Shown here: piece after piece, positions 13,336-20,621 of the stretch
How positions within the stretch are numbered: position 1 is the first letter of the stretch
Layout: the number at the start of each line of letters is the position of its first letter
Assembly (NCBI GenBank): GCA_035526435.1
Contig: DATLCI010000014.1
Span: forward strand, 1 to 27,825
Length of the DNA stretch: 27,825 nucleotides
From: DATLCI01 sp035526435
GTDB lineage: Bacteria; Acidobacteriota; Terriglobia; Terriglobales; Acidobacteriaceae
Reading direction: 5' to 3'
Made by a program: the position numbers and the translations under genes
The notes under the pieces: generated by a model
The model's database searches: none
Told to the model about the DNA's origin: nothing
The model's input: the letters and a program-made list of their open reading frames with translations, nothing else

Positions 13336-15621
13336 ATGGCCTTCAACCCTAAAAAATTGCGGATCGCGATCGCAGGTCTCGGCATTCTTTTGTTCGCCAT
13401 CGTGTTGGGGTTCTATTCTTACGCGAAATATAAGATCGCGAGCCAGATCAAGGAGATTCCCCGGAAGTTGGGCGCTGACATCCAGCGCACCGCGCAAGGG
13501 TTTACGTATACCCAATCATCCGGCGGAAAGGCGCTGTTCACCATCTCGGCGGGCAACGCGGTGCAATATAAAGATGGGCAGCGAGCTCAGCTAGAAAATG
13601 TCCGCATCATCGTTTACGGTGAAGGCGATGAATACGACCAGATATTCGGGAAAGCATTCGCCTACGACCCGCGATCCGGCGAAGTCACCGCCCAGGGTGA
13701 GGTGCTCATCGATCTGCAGGCGGAAGGGAAGCCCGGGCCTGATCCGCTGAAGAATTCCGAGCAGGGTCGCGTACATTTCCGCACCAGCGGGCTCACCTTT
13801 AATCAGAAGACCGGCATCGCGCAGACCAGGGAGAAGATCGACTTCTCCATCCCCCAGGCTTCGGGTTCAGCCCGAGGCGCGATCTATGATTCCAGGCAGC
13901 GGTCACTTACTCTGTCCGCCGACGTTCGGCTAGCCACCAGTGGTCAGCCTTCGCATTCCAAGCTTGATCCCACCACCGTCCTCGCCGGCAAAGCTGTGAT
14001 CGAAGACCAGCCCCTGCGAGCGGTGCTGTCGTCGGTACGAATGGAGCAGCCCACTCGCAATCTGAATGCCCGGGAAGTCACAATCCTTCTGAACGATGAC
14101 AACACCATTGCGAAGATCGCAGCGTCCGGTGATGTCACTGCAGAAGCGACAGGGAAGACTTCCTCCAGCATGCGCGCGCAGCACGCCGATTTTGATTTCG
14201 CTGCCGGCAATCTGCTGAAAAAAGCGGTCCTGAATGGAGCCGTCACGGTTCACGCTACGGGTGCGTCTCCTATTGACGGCTCTGCGGGTCGCGCCGTCAT
14301 CGACTTCACGGGACGCAACGACGTCGCCCAAGTTCGTGCTAGCGAGTCGGTTCGCTTTGAGCAGAAGGGCGCGGACCAGCAGGCCACCGCCGTCCAGGCA
14401 GATACGGTAGATTTCTTTTTTGCTGGTAAGAGCCAGCTACAACGCGCCGTGACCTCGGGTGCGTCGCAGATTGTTTTGCGAGCAGCGGGATCGAATCAAC
14501 GTTCGGTCATTACCGCCGGGGGCTTTACGGCGACGTTCTCCGGCAAGAATCGCATGCAGGCGCTTACCGGGACCCCGAATGCCCGGATCGTCACCACCGC
14601 GCCGGGTCTGCCAGACCGCGTGATCACCGCCAACCGAATGGTCGCCAATTTTGACCCTCGGTCCGCGGGGCGAACGAGCATTAATGACATCGACGTACAA
14701 GGCAGCGTGGATTACCGCGAGGGTCAGCGCCGCGCTACGGCGGAGAGCGGAAGATTCAATGCCAGTGATGACACCCTCAATCTCACCGGCTCGCCACGGA
14801 TTGAAGACGGCGAGGCTGGCTTCATCGTCTCCGGCAAGACGCTGCGGCTGAACCGCAAGACCGGGGAGTTGTCGGGACAAGGCCAAGTGAAGACGACCTA
14901 CCGCCAACTGAAAGCTGCCGCCGGCGGCGGGGCCATGCTGTCCGGGAACGATCCCATTCATGCCACCGCAGAGGCGGTCACCGCCAACCGCAATACTGGA
15001 GTCGCCCGTTTCACCGGAACTGCCCGGCTGTGGCAGGGAGCAAACATGGTGCAAGCGCCGACCATCGTTTTTGAGAAAGATGAGCGTGCCCTCACGGCGA
15101 CCGGAAATGCGGAAGCCAGGGTTCAAACGGTATTCGTCCAAGTGGACAAAGCCGGCAAGCAGCTTCCGGTCCAGGTGAGCGCGCAACGACTCAGCTACAT
15201 TGACGTGGAGCGCAAGGGCCATTTTGAAGGCAAAGTGAAGGTCAAAGTGCCAGAGACTAACCTTACGGCCGGTCGAGTGGACATCCTGCTCAAGCCGAAG
15301 GCAGCCGGAGCGGTCACGGGGGCCGCAAGCCAAGTGGACCAGATCATTGCTACGGGGGGCGAGGGGGCAAATGTGCTCATCGAGCAGGAAAACCCGGTCC
15401 GGAGGGCGGTGGGAGAGCGGCTGGTTTACTCCGCGGCCGAGTCAAAATTCGTCTTGACCGGGGCGGCTGGGAATCCCCCTAGCATTTTTGATGCCGAACG
15501 CGGCAATTTGACCGGCGATTCGTTGACTTTCTATACCCGCGATGATAGGGTGCACGTAGGTAGCGGTGACTCTTCCCGCACGATTACGCGGACCAGGGTT
15601 AAAGACGAGAGTAAACCTTGA
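13336..15621 (+). CDS. LptC/LptA-like LPS export protein (large fusion)
   Basis: Encodes 761 residues. One N-terminal membrane helix (about 9-29, 'IAIAGLGILLFAIVLGFY') is followed by an LptC-like beta region (about 30-150, 'FTISAGNAVQYKDGQRAQLENVRIIVYG') and then several OstA/LptA-like beta-jellyroll repeats. Examples are 'TGIAQTREKIDF', 'ADFDFAAGNLLKKAVLNG', 'SGRFNASDDTLNLTGSP', 'KTLRLNRKTGELSGQGQV' and 'SYIDVERKGHFEGKVKV'. LptC and LptA carry lipopolysaccharide from the LptBFG ATPase across the periplasm. E. coli LptC and LptA are separate proteins of under 200 residues each, so this single chain could form most of the bridge by itself (inference). Its TGA overlaps the lptB ATG by one base, a strong operon sign. 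Confidence 0.85.
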   Translation: MAFNPKKLRIAIAGLGILLFAIVLGFYSYAKYKIASQIKEIPRKLGADIQRTAQGFTYTQSSGGKALFTISAGNAVQYKDGQRAQLENVRIIVYGEGDEYDQIFGKAFAYDPRSGEVTAQGEVLIDLQAEGKPGPDPLKNSEQGRVHFRTSGLTFNQKTGIAQTREKIDFSIPQASGSARGAIYDSRQRSLTLSADVRLATSGQPSHSKLDPTTVLAGKAVIEDQPLRAVLSSVRMEQPTRNLNAREVTILLNDDNTIAKIAASGDVTAEATGKTSSSMRAQHADFDFAAGNLLKKAVLNGAVTVHATGASPIDGSAGRAVIDFTGRNDVAQVRASESVRFEQKGADQQATAVQADTVDFFFAGKSQLQRAVTSGASQIVLRAAGSNQRSVITAGGFTATFSGKNRMQALTGTPNARIVTTAPGLPDRVITANRMVANFDPRSAGRTSINDIDVQGSVDYREGQRRATAESGRFNASDDTLNLTGSPRIEDGEAGFIVSGKTLRLNRKTGELSGQGQVKTTYRQLKAAAGGGAMLSGNDPIHATAEAVTANRNTGVARFTGTARLWQGANMVQAPTIVFEKDERALTATGNAEARVQTVFVQVDKAGKQLPVQVSAQRLSYIDVERKGHFEGKVKVKVPETNLTAGRVDILLKPKAAGAVTGAASQVDQIIATGGEGANVLIEQENPVRRAVGERLVYSAAESKFVLTGAAGNPPSIFDAERGNLTGDSLTFYTRDDRVHVGSGDSSRTITRTRVKDESKP

Positions 15622-16349
15622 TGCAAAACCTTTCGACCGACGAGATTGGCAAATCTTATCGCGGACGGAGGGTGGTCAACGGCGTAAGCCTTCACATAAA
15701 ACAGGGCGAAGTTGTTGGTTTACTTGGGCCTAACGGCGCAGGTAAGACCACCACCTTTTACATGATCGTGGGGCTTGTACCCCCGGACGTGGGCCGTATC
15801 CTGGTCAACGAGCGGGAAATCACGGACGTCCCCATGTACCTCCGGGCACGCAATTTTGGCATCAGCTACCTGCCTCAGGAGCCCTCAGTCTTCCGCAAGT
15901 TGAGCGTGGAAGAAAATATTTTGGCAGTGCTCGAGACCCAGTCCATTTCCTGGCATGAACGGAAGGAAAAACTGGAAAAACTGCTGGATCAGCTCGGTCT
16001 GGCCCATATCCGAAAGACCCATGGATATGCGCTTTCCGGGGGAGAGCGGCGCCGGGTAGAGATAGCCCGCGCTTTATGCATCTCGCCCACCTTCATTTTG
16101 CTGGATGAGCCCTTCTCCGGGATCGATCCGATCGCGGTGCTCGACCTGCAGAAGATCATCTTTGACCTGAAGAACAGTGGCATTGGGGTGCTGATCACCG
16201 ACCACAACGTCCGGGAGACGCTTAGCGTGACCGACCGGGCTTACATCATCAACGAGGGACGGATCTTCCGCACCGGGACTCCCGAGCAGCTAGGCAATGA
16301 TCCGGAAGTGAAGCGCGTGTATCTGGGAGAAAGCTTCTCCCTTATCTAA
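15621..16349 (+). CDS. lptB: LPS export ABC transporter ATPase LptB
   Basis: Cytoplasmic ATPase that powers LPS extraction from the inner membrane with LptF/LptG. Encodes 242 residues from the ATG at 15621, one base inside the preceding stop (TGATG); a TTG at 15618 is not needed. All ABC motifs are intact: Walker A 'GPNGAGKT' (36-43), Q-loop 'PQEPSVFRKLS' (Q86), signature 'LSGGERRR' (139-146), Walker B 'ILLDEP' (159-164) with 'FSGIDPIAV', and the switch His in 'TDHNV' (H195). These match LptB specifically rather than a generic ABC protein. lptF and lptG are not in the window. rpoN follows after 24 bases, as in many diderms. Confidence 0.97.
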   Translation: MQNLSTDEIGKSYRGRRVVNGVSLHIKQGEVVGLLGPNGAGKTTTFYMIVGLVPPDVGRILVNEREITDVPMYLRARNFGISYLPQEPSVFRKLSVEENILAVLETQSISWHERKEKLEKLLDQLGLAHIRKTHGYALSGGERRRVEIARALCISPTFILLDEPFSGIDPIAVLDLQKIIFDLKNSGIGVLITDHNVRETLSVTDRAYIINEGRIFRTGTPEQLGNDPEVKRVYLGESFSLI

Positions 16350-16373
16350 GAAGTCAGGACGGAAACGGGCCCC

Positions 16374-18164
16374 ATGGTATTACTCCAGAACAAACTCAAC
16401 CTCAAGGTCTCCCAGAAGCAGATCTTGACGCCGGGCCTCGTGCAGATGGTGAGCGTGCTTGCGCTCAACAAACTCGAGCTCAAAGATATGATCACGGCGG
16501 AGATGGTTGAGAACCCGGTACTGGAAGAGTTGGAAGACGCCGTCCCCACCATTGACGAGATCGCCAGCAAGGAAGAGCAGCGCGACCGCGTGGAGGCGGC
16601 CGACGAAAAGATCACGGACGGCGATAAAGCTGACCCTTTCGACGAGATCGACTTCGGCTCCTTCTTCCGCGATTATCTTGATCCCGGCCACCGTACCCAT
16701 GCGGACATCGAGTCGATGGAGAAACCATCGTTCGAAAACTTTCTCTCCCGGCCCACGACGCTGACTGATCACCTGATGTGGCAACTCGGCTCCATGGCGT
16801 TAAAGAGCGACGTCCGGGATGGAGCTGAGCGCATCATTGGGAACCTTGACGAAGCTGGGTACCTGCTGGCGAGCGAAGAAGAGTTGATGGGATTGGTGGA
16901 ATTTTCCGCCGACCCGCAACCGGTCGTTGACCCCGCCGTGCCCGCTCCGGAGGAATTTATTCAGGCTCTTGCTCAGTCGGACGAGAGTGAAGTGGAGTCG
17001 CCTCAAGGCAATGCGGACGTGCTGGAGTCGTTTTCGGATGATGCTATCGCGTCTGCGGGAGCAGAGGCCGAAGCCTCCGAGCCTGAATCGTTCCACCCGA
17101 CCAGCCTGCATCTGGTACGCCGCAGCGATGCCCGCTCGGCCGACGTAGAGCCGGACGTTCTGGAGCGGCGTGCCCATCCCAAGATGCGCGTCCTTGGCCG
17201 GAAGGCGGTGCGCGAGGCCTTGGCGGCCGTTCAGGGGATGGACCCGATCGGCGTCGCCGCGAGGGACGTTCGCGAATGTCTCCTGCTGCAACTCCAATAT
17301 CACGCTGCCATTCACGAAAAGCAGAAGGCGGCGGGAGCCAATGGCCACACCAGCGGGGAAGTCATTGCCGACTGTATCGCCATCGTCGGTGACCACATGC
17401 GCGCGCTCCAGACCAAACAGTTCAAGGAGATATCCAAAGCCGTTAGTCGCCCCGTAGAGGCGGTCATGGCCGCCTTTGAATACATCAAGACCCTCGATCC
17501 CCGTCCGGGCTTGCGCTACAACCAGGAGGAGACCCGGCTGATCGAGCCCGATGTCGCCTTCGTCAAGCATGGGGACGAGTGGCTGGTCATGATGAACGAG
17601 GATGACGTCCCGGTGTTGCGCTTGAATCCGACCTATAAGCGGCTGCTCCACAAAGATTCGGCGGAAAAAGATGTTCGCAATTACGTAAAAGAGAGGTATA
17701 AATCCGCCATACAGCTGATCAAGAACATTGAGCAGCGTAAGCAGACGATCCTGAAGGTCTGCTACAGCATCATTGAACGGCAGCGGGATTTCCTGGAACA
17801 CGGGATCGACCAGCTCAAACCGATGATGATCAAAGAAGTGGCGGAAGAGATCGGCGTGCACCCCTCCACCGTGAGCCGGGCGGTCTCCAGCAAGTATGTC
17901 CACACGCCGCAAGGCGTCTTCGAACTGCGCTACTTCTTCAGCGAGAGCGTCAACGGCCCCGAAGGTGGCGGCACGTCCCTGCTTATCCTCAAACGGCGGG
18001 TCAAGAAACTCATTGAAGACGAAGACCCCGCCCGCCCGCTGACCGATGAGCAGATCACCAAGATACTGCAGTCGCAAGGTATCCAGGTCACACGCCGGAC
18101 TGTGGCGAAGTATCGCGAAGACATGAATATTCCCAGCACGCATCAGCGCCGGGTCAAAGAATAA
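16374..18164 (+). CDS. rpoN: RNA polymerase sigma-54 factor RpoN, with large acidic insert
   Basis: Sigma factor for -24/-12 promoters that need an enhancer-binding ATPase. Encodes 596 residues, against roughly 430-500 for most RpoN proteins. Region I ('LNLKVSQKQILTPGLVQMVSVLAL') and the acidic region II (51-115) are followed by the core-binding domain. After 'LDEAGYL' (158-164) about 100 extra residues, Glu/Ser/Ala-rich (about 175-275), are inserted before the normal 'VQGMDPIGVAARDVRECLLLQL'. The DNA-binding part is intact: a helix-turn-helix 'IKEVAEEIGVHPSTVSRAVS' (486-505) and the RpoN box 'TRRTVAKYRE' (573-582). A further small insert lies at 525-536. The protein is expected to be functional because every critical motif is present. 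Confidence 0.96.
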   Translation: MVLLQNKLNLKVSQKQILTPGLVQMVSVLALNKLELKDMITAEMVENPVLEELEDAVPTIDEIASKEEQRDRVEAADEKITDGDKADPFDEIDFGSFFRDYLDPGHRTHADIESMEKPSFENFLSRPTTLTDHLMWQLGSMALKSDVRDGAERIIGNLDEAGYLLASEEELMGLVEFSADPQPVVDPAVPAPEEFIQALAQSDESEVESPQGNADVLESFSDDAIASAGAEAEASEPESFHPTSLHLVRRSDARSADVEPDVLERRAHPKMRVLGRKAVREALAAVQGMDPIGVAARDVRECLLLQLQYHAAIHEKQKAAGANGHTSGEVIADCIAIVGDHMRALQTKQFKEISKAVSRPVEAVMAAFEYIKTLDPRPGLRYNQEETRLIEPDVAFVKHGDEWLVMMNEDDVPVLRLNPTYKRLLHKDSAEKDVRNYVKERYKSAIQLIKNIEQRKQTILKVCYSIIERQRDFLEHGIDQLKPMMIKEVAEEIGVHPSTVSRAVSSKYVHTPQGVFELRYFFSESVNGPEGGGTSLLILKRRVKKLIEDEDPARPLTDEQITKILQSQGIQVTRRTVAKYREDMNIPSTHQRRVKE

Positions 18165-18201
18165 GGAAGTCACAAGAGACTAAGGAGGACCGCCCCACTC
18201 A

Positions 18202-18211
18202 AAACCGGTTT
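18202..18211. repeat. AAACCGGTTT palindrome upstream of hpf
   Basis: A perfect 10-base palindrome 57 bases before the hpf start. It could be an operator; no sigma-54 type GG-N10-GC pair stands out in the same spacer. Confidence 0.3.
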
Positions 18212-18268
18212 GGTGAAAGTGAAAGCTGTAACCGCTCCCAGCAACAGAAATCATTCGAGGAGGGAAGC

Positions 18269-18880
18269 ATGAACGTAGAATTCACCGGCAGGCAGTACGA
18301 GGTGACTCCCGCGGTCCGCAAGCAGATCGAGCACGGCCTCAACAAGATTGAAAAGATCCTCGGCAAGACCTTTGACACTCACGTGATCCTCTCTACGGAG
18401 AAAAAGCGGAATATCGCCGAGATCACCGTGACCATCCGCAATAATTCCCTCGTCGGCATGGCAGAGGCGGCGGAGATGTCGCAAGCCGTGGGCGAGGCCA
18501 TTGATAAGATCGACCGCCAGGCGGTGAAATACAAGACCAAGTTCCGCTCCAAGAAGCGCATCGCGCGCAAAGCTCGCGCCACCAGCAAGTGGGATGGTCA
18601 CTCCCAACCGGACAAAGAGACCAAGATCGCCATTGGTACCAGCGAGACGACGGCCGTGGATGTCGTAGTGCATTCATTCCCCGGCATCGTCCGCATGACG
18701 GAAGCCCACGTGGTGCGGTCGGATGATTCGGTCGCTTTACGCCCCATGACGGTTGAGGAAGCAGTGAAAGAGGCTGAATTCCGCGATCGCGAGGTGTTCG
18801 TTTTCCGCGATCCCCAGGGCAAGGTGAAAGTCCTGCACCGCAAGAAAGATGGCAAGATGGAGCTGATCGAGGCGCCATAA
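18269..18880 (+). CDS. hpf: Long-form ribosome hibernation promoting factor HPF
   Basis: Binds the 30S A/P-site region in stationary phase and, in the long form, dimerises 70S ribosomes into inactive 100S particles. Encodes 203 residues with an excellent GAGGAGGGA ribosome binding site. The N-terminal RaiA/HPF domain (1-about 110) carries 'FTGRQYEVTPAVRKQIEHGL' and the basic 'KFRSKKRIARKAR'. After a linker, the C-terminal dimerisation domain (about 130-200) has 'RMTEAHVVRSDDSVALRPMT', 'VEEAVKEAEF' and 'REVFVFRDPQGKVKVLHRKK'. Position directly after rpoN is the common bacterial order. A strong intrinsic terminator ends the transcript, so the lptCA-lptB-rpoN-hpf genes probably form one unit. 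Confidence 0.95.
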   Translation: MNVEFTGRQYEVTPAVRKQIEHGLNKIEKILGKTFDTHVILSTEKKRNIAEITVTIRNNSLVGMAEAAEMSQAVGEAIDKIDRQAVKYKTKFRSKKRIARKARATSKWDGHSQPDKETKIAIGTSETTAVDVVVHSFPGIVRMTEAHVVRSDDSVALRPMTVEEAVKEAEFRDREVFVFRDPQGKVKVLHRKKDGKMELIEAP

Positions 18881-18902
18881 GTCTGCCGTGTGCTACCGAA
18901 TC

Positions 18903-18937
18903 AAGAGGCGCTTCCGCGCCTCTTTTTTTGTTTTTTT
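18903..18937 (+). terminator. Rho-independent terminator after hpf
   Basis: AAGAGGCGC (18903-18911) pairs perfectly with GCGCCTCTT (18916-18924) around TTCC and is followed by a long T-run interrupted by one G, to 18937. Confidence 0.95.
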
Positions 18938-19009
18938 ACAGGCTGCATTTGGGACGAATGGTGGTAATATCCGCCCGGTTTGAACCTTATGGGTCCGGAA
19001 GGAGGCTGC

Positions 19010-19570
19010 ATGAAGTTGTCAAAATTGTTTTACCTGGGGTCGATCCTCGGGGCGCCCGTGGTGGCCGTAGCTATCATCGCCGTTGGTTTCATGGGGGCGG
19101 TCGGCGGCGCTGCATCTGGTTCTGACGCTGCTGCCCAGGCCGGCGTAGGCGCGATGTTAGGGAGCTTTGGTCTGGCTTGGCTCGCTATTCTTTACGGCGC
19201 CGCGGTGCAGTTGCTATTGATCTACAAAGCCTGGTCTGCCATCAACGATGGACAGGCGCGGACTACCCCGGGCAAAGCCGCCGGCTTCCTGCTGATCCCA
19301 CTGTTCAATATTTATTGGGTCTTCCAAGCCATCTACGGCTTCGCGCAAGATTACAATAAATTTATTGCGCGCCATCAGAAGCAAGTCCCAGCGCTCGATG
19401 AAAAGCTGTTTCTTGCATATCCCATCGCGGTCCTGGCCTGCATTATTCCGCTGGTGAACTTTCTGGCGGCCCCCGTGTCCCTGGTGCTGGCCATCATCGT
19501 AGGGATCAAGATGATCGACGGGGTCAACGCGCTGGCCGATGCTCCTCGCGCGGCTGCGGCCAATGCCTAG
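19010..19570 (+). CDS. Multi-pass membrane protein of unknown function
   Basis: Encodes 186 residues from the ATG at 19010, selected because AAGGAGG lies 4 bases upstream; an in-frame TTG at 18980 would place that site inside the gene. There are four or so membrane helices: 'LGAPVVAVAIIAVGFMGAVG', 'GLAWLAILYGAAVQLLLIY', 'FLLIPLFNIYWVFQAIYGF' and 'AYPIAVLACIIPLVNFLAAP' leading into 'LVLAIIVGIKMIDGVN'. The central segment 'GKAAGFLLIPLFNIYWVFQ' and 'FAQDYNKFIARH' is a pattern I have seen in uncharacterised membrane proteins, but I cannot name a function. The gene is flanked by terminators on both sides, so it is a single-gene transcript sitting where hprK/PTS genes often lie. Confidence 0.75.
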   Translation: MKLSKLFYLGSILGAPVVAVAIIAVGFMGAVGGAASGSDAAAQAGVGAMLGSFGLAWLAILYGAAVQLLLIYKAWSAINDGQARTTPGKAAGFLLIPLFNIYWVFQAIYGFAQDYNKFIARHQKQVPALDEKLFLAYPIAVLACIIPLVNFLAAPVSLVLAIIVGIKMIDGVNALADAPRAAAANA

Positions 19571-19585
19571 ATCGAGGCCATGAAC

Positions 19586-19613
19586 AAGGGACGCCTTGAG
19601 GCGTCCCTTTTTT
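19586..19613 (+). terminator. Rho-independent terminator after the membrane protein
   Basis: AAGGGACGCC (19586-19595) pairs perfectly with GGCGTCCCTT (19600-19609) around TTGA, followed by TTTT. It separates the membrane protein from rapZ and shows that the rapZ frame extending back to 19580 is not a coding start. Confidence 0.95.
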
Positions 19614-19666
19614 GCTGCCTTGGCGAATTCCACGGTAGTGCAGTCACATTTGATACCATCGTGCCC

Positions 19667-20575
19667 ATGCCCACCAAAGCCAAGGCGACGCCGCGTCGAA
19701 AGGCTCCGCGGAACGGCAAGCGCGCTCGGCCCAAGAAAGACCTGGTCATCATCACCGGGATGAGCGGCTCGGGAAAGAATTCTGTGCTCAACGCCTTTGA
19801 GGACCTGGGCTACTACTGCGTGGACAATCTTCCGGTCGAATTGATCCCGCGCTTCGCCGAGCTTTCCACAAATTCTGACGTCGAGCGGACGGCGTTGGTC
19901 GTTGATATCCGGGAAGGCCAACAGTTGGCCAAGCTGCCGCGCATCCTCAAGAAATTGCGCGCCACCGTGAACGCCAAAGTCATCTTTCTGGAGGCTTCTG
20001 ACGAAGTGCTGATCCGGCGCTTCAGTGAGACCCGACGTCCCCATCCGCTAGGACGTTCCGAAACCGTCCCCCGCGCTATTGCCGCCGAGCGCGAGCGCCT
20101 GGCGGAGATTCGCGATCTGGCTGACGTCATCATCGACACCTCACGCTTCAACGTTCATCAGCTCCGTGCCCATGCCATTGAGCAATTTCGCAGGAAGAAG
20201 TCCGATACCGCCATTTCGGTCTCCTGCCTCAGCTTCGGCTACAAGCACGGCGTGCCTCACGACTGTGACCTGTTGTTCGATGTCCGCTTCCTGCCCAACC
20301 CGCACTTCATCCCCGAACTGCGGCCCTTCACCGGGCGGGATGCCAAGGTAGTGAAGTACGTTTCGTCGTTTCCGCAGACGCGCGAATTCATTGACCGCAT
20401 CTCCAAGTTGCTTATCTATCTACTGCCCCACTACGTCGCTGAAGGGAAGAGCTACCTGACCATCGGCTTCGGCTGCACTGGCGGACGCCACCGCTCGGTG
20501 ATGATCGCCGAGGAAGTGAAGAAGCGCCTCTCCAAGGCCAAATACAACGTCAGCGTGACCCATAGGGATTCGTAA
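19667..20575 (+). CDS. rapZ: RNase adapter RapZ-family nucleotide-binding protein
   Basis: In E. coli RapZ binds the GlmZ small RNA and senses glucosamine-6-phosphate; in other phyla the role is less clear. Encodes 302 residues from the ATG at 19667; earlier in-frame starts run through a terminator hairpin. A basic 24-residue tail precedes the P-loop 'GMSGSGKNS' (31-39), where Asn38 replaces the usual Ser/Thr after the lysine. Family motifs follow: 'AFEDLGYYCVDNLPVELI', 'ALVVDIREG', 'FLEASDEVLIRRFSETRRPH' and, in the C-terminal domain, 'LSFGYKHGVPHDCDLLFDVR', 'FLPNPHFIPELRPFTG' and 'GFGCTGGRHRSV' (267-278). The length is normal. hprK, PTS EIIA and HPr genes, frequent neighbours of this family, are absent. 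Confidence 0.94.
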   Translation: MPTKAKATPRRKAPRNGKRARPKKDLVIITGMSGSGKNSVLNAFEDLGYYCVDNLPVELIPRFAELSTNSDVERTALVVDIREGQQLAKLPRILKKLRATVNAKVIFLEASDEVLIRRFSETRRPHPLGRSETVPRAIAAERERLAEIRDLADVIIDTSRFNVHQLRAHAIEQFRRKKSDTAISVSCLSFGYKHGVPHDCDLLFDVRFLPNPHFIPELRPFTGRDAKVVKYVSSFPQTREFIDRISKLLIYLLPHYVAEGKSYLTIGFGCTGGRHRSVMIAEEVKKRLSKAKYNVSVTHRDS

Positions 20576-20621
20576 AAGCTGACATCCCCGCACTTCCCGC
20601 ATAGAATGATGCTTCGTTCTC

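Noticed and set aside
16800..18173. A 457-codon open frame on the minus strand
   Set aside because: It is fully antisense to rpoN, whose frame has clear sigma-54 motifs. The minus frame has no recognisable domain, and long antisense frames are common in GC-rich DNA.
18165..18268. Sigma-54 (-24/-12) promoter upstream of hpf
   Set aside because: No GG-N10-GC pair in the TGGCA/TTGC form is visible in this spacer, even though rpoN is adjacent.
19580..19666. N-terminal extension of RapZ
   Set aside because: This stretch contains the terminator of the upstream gene and its translation does not resemble RapZ.
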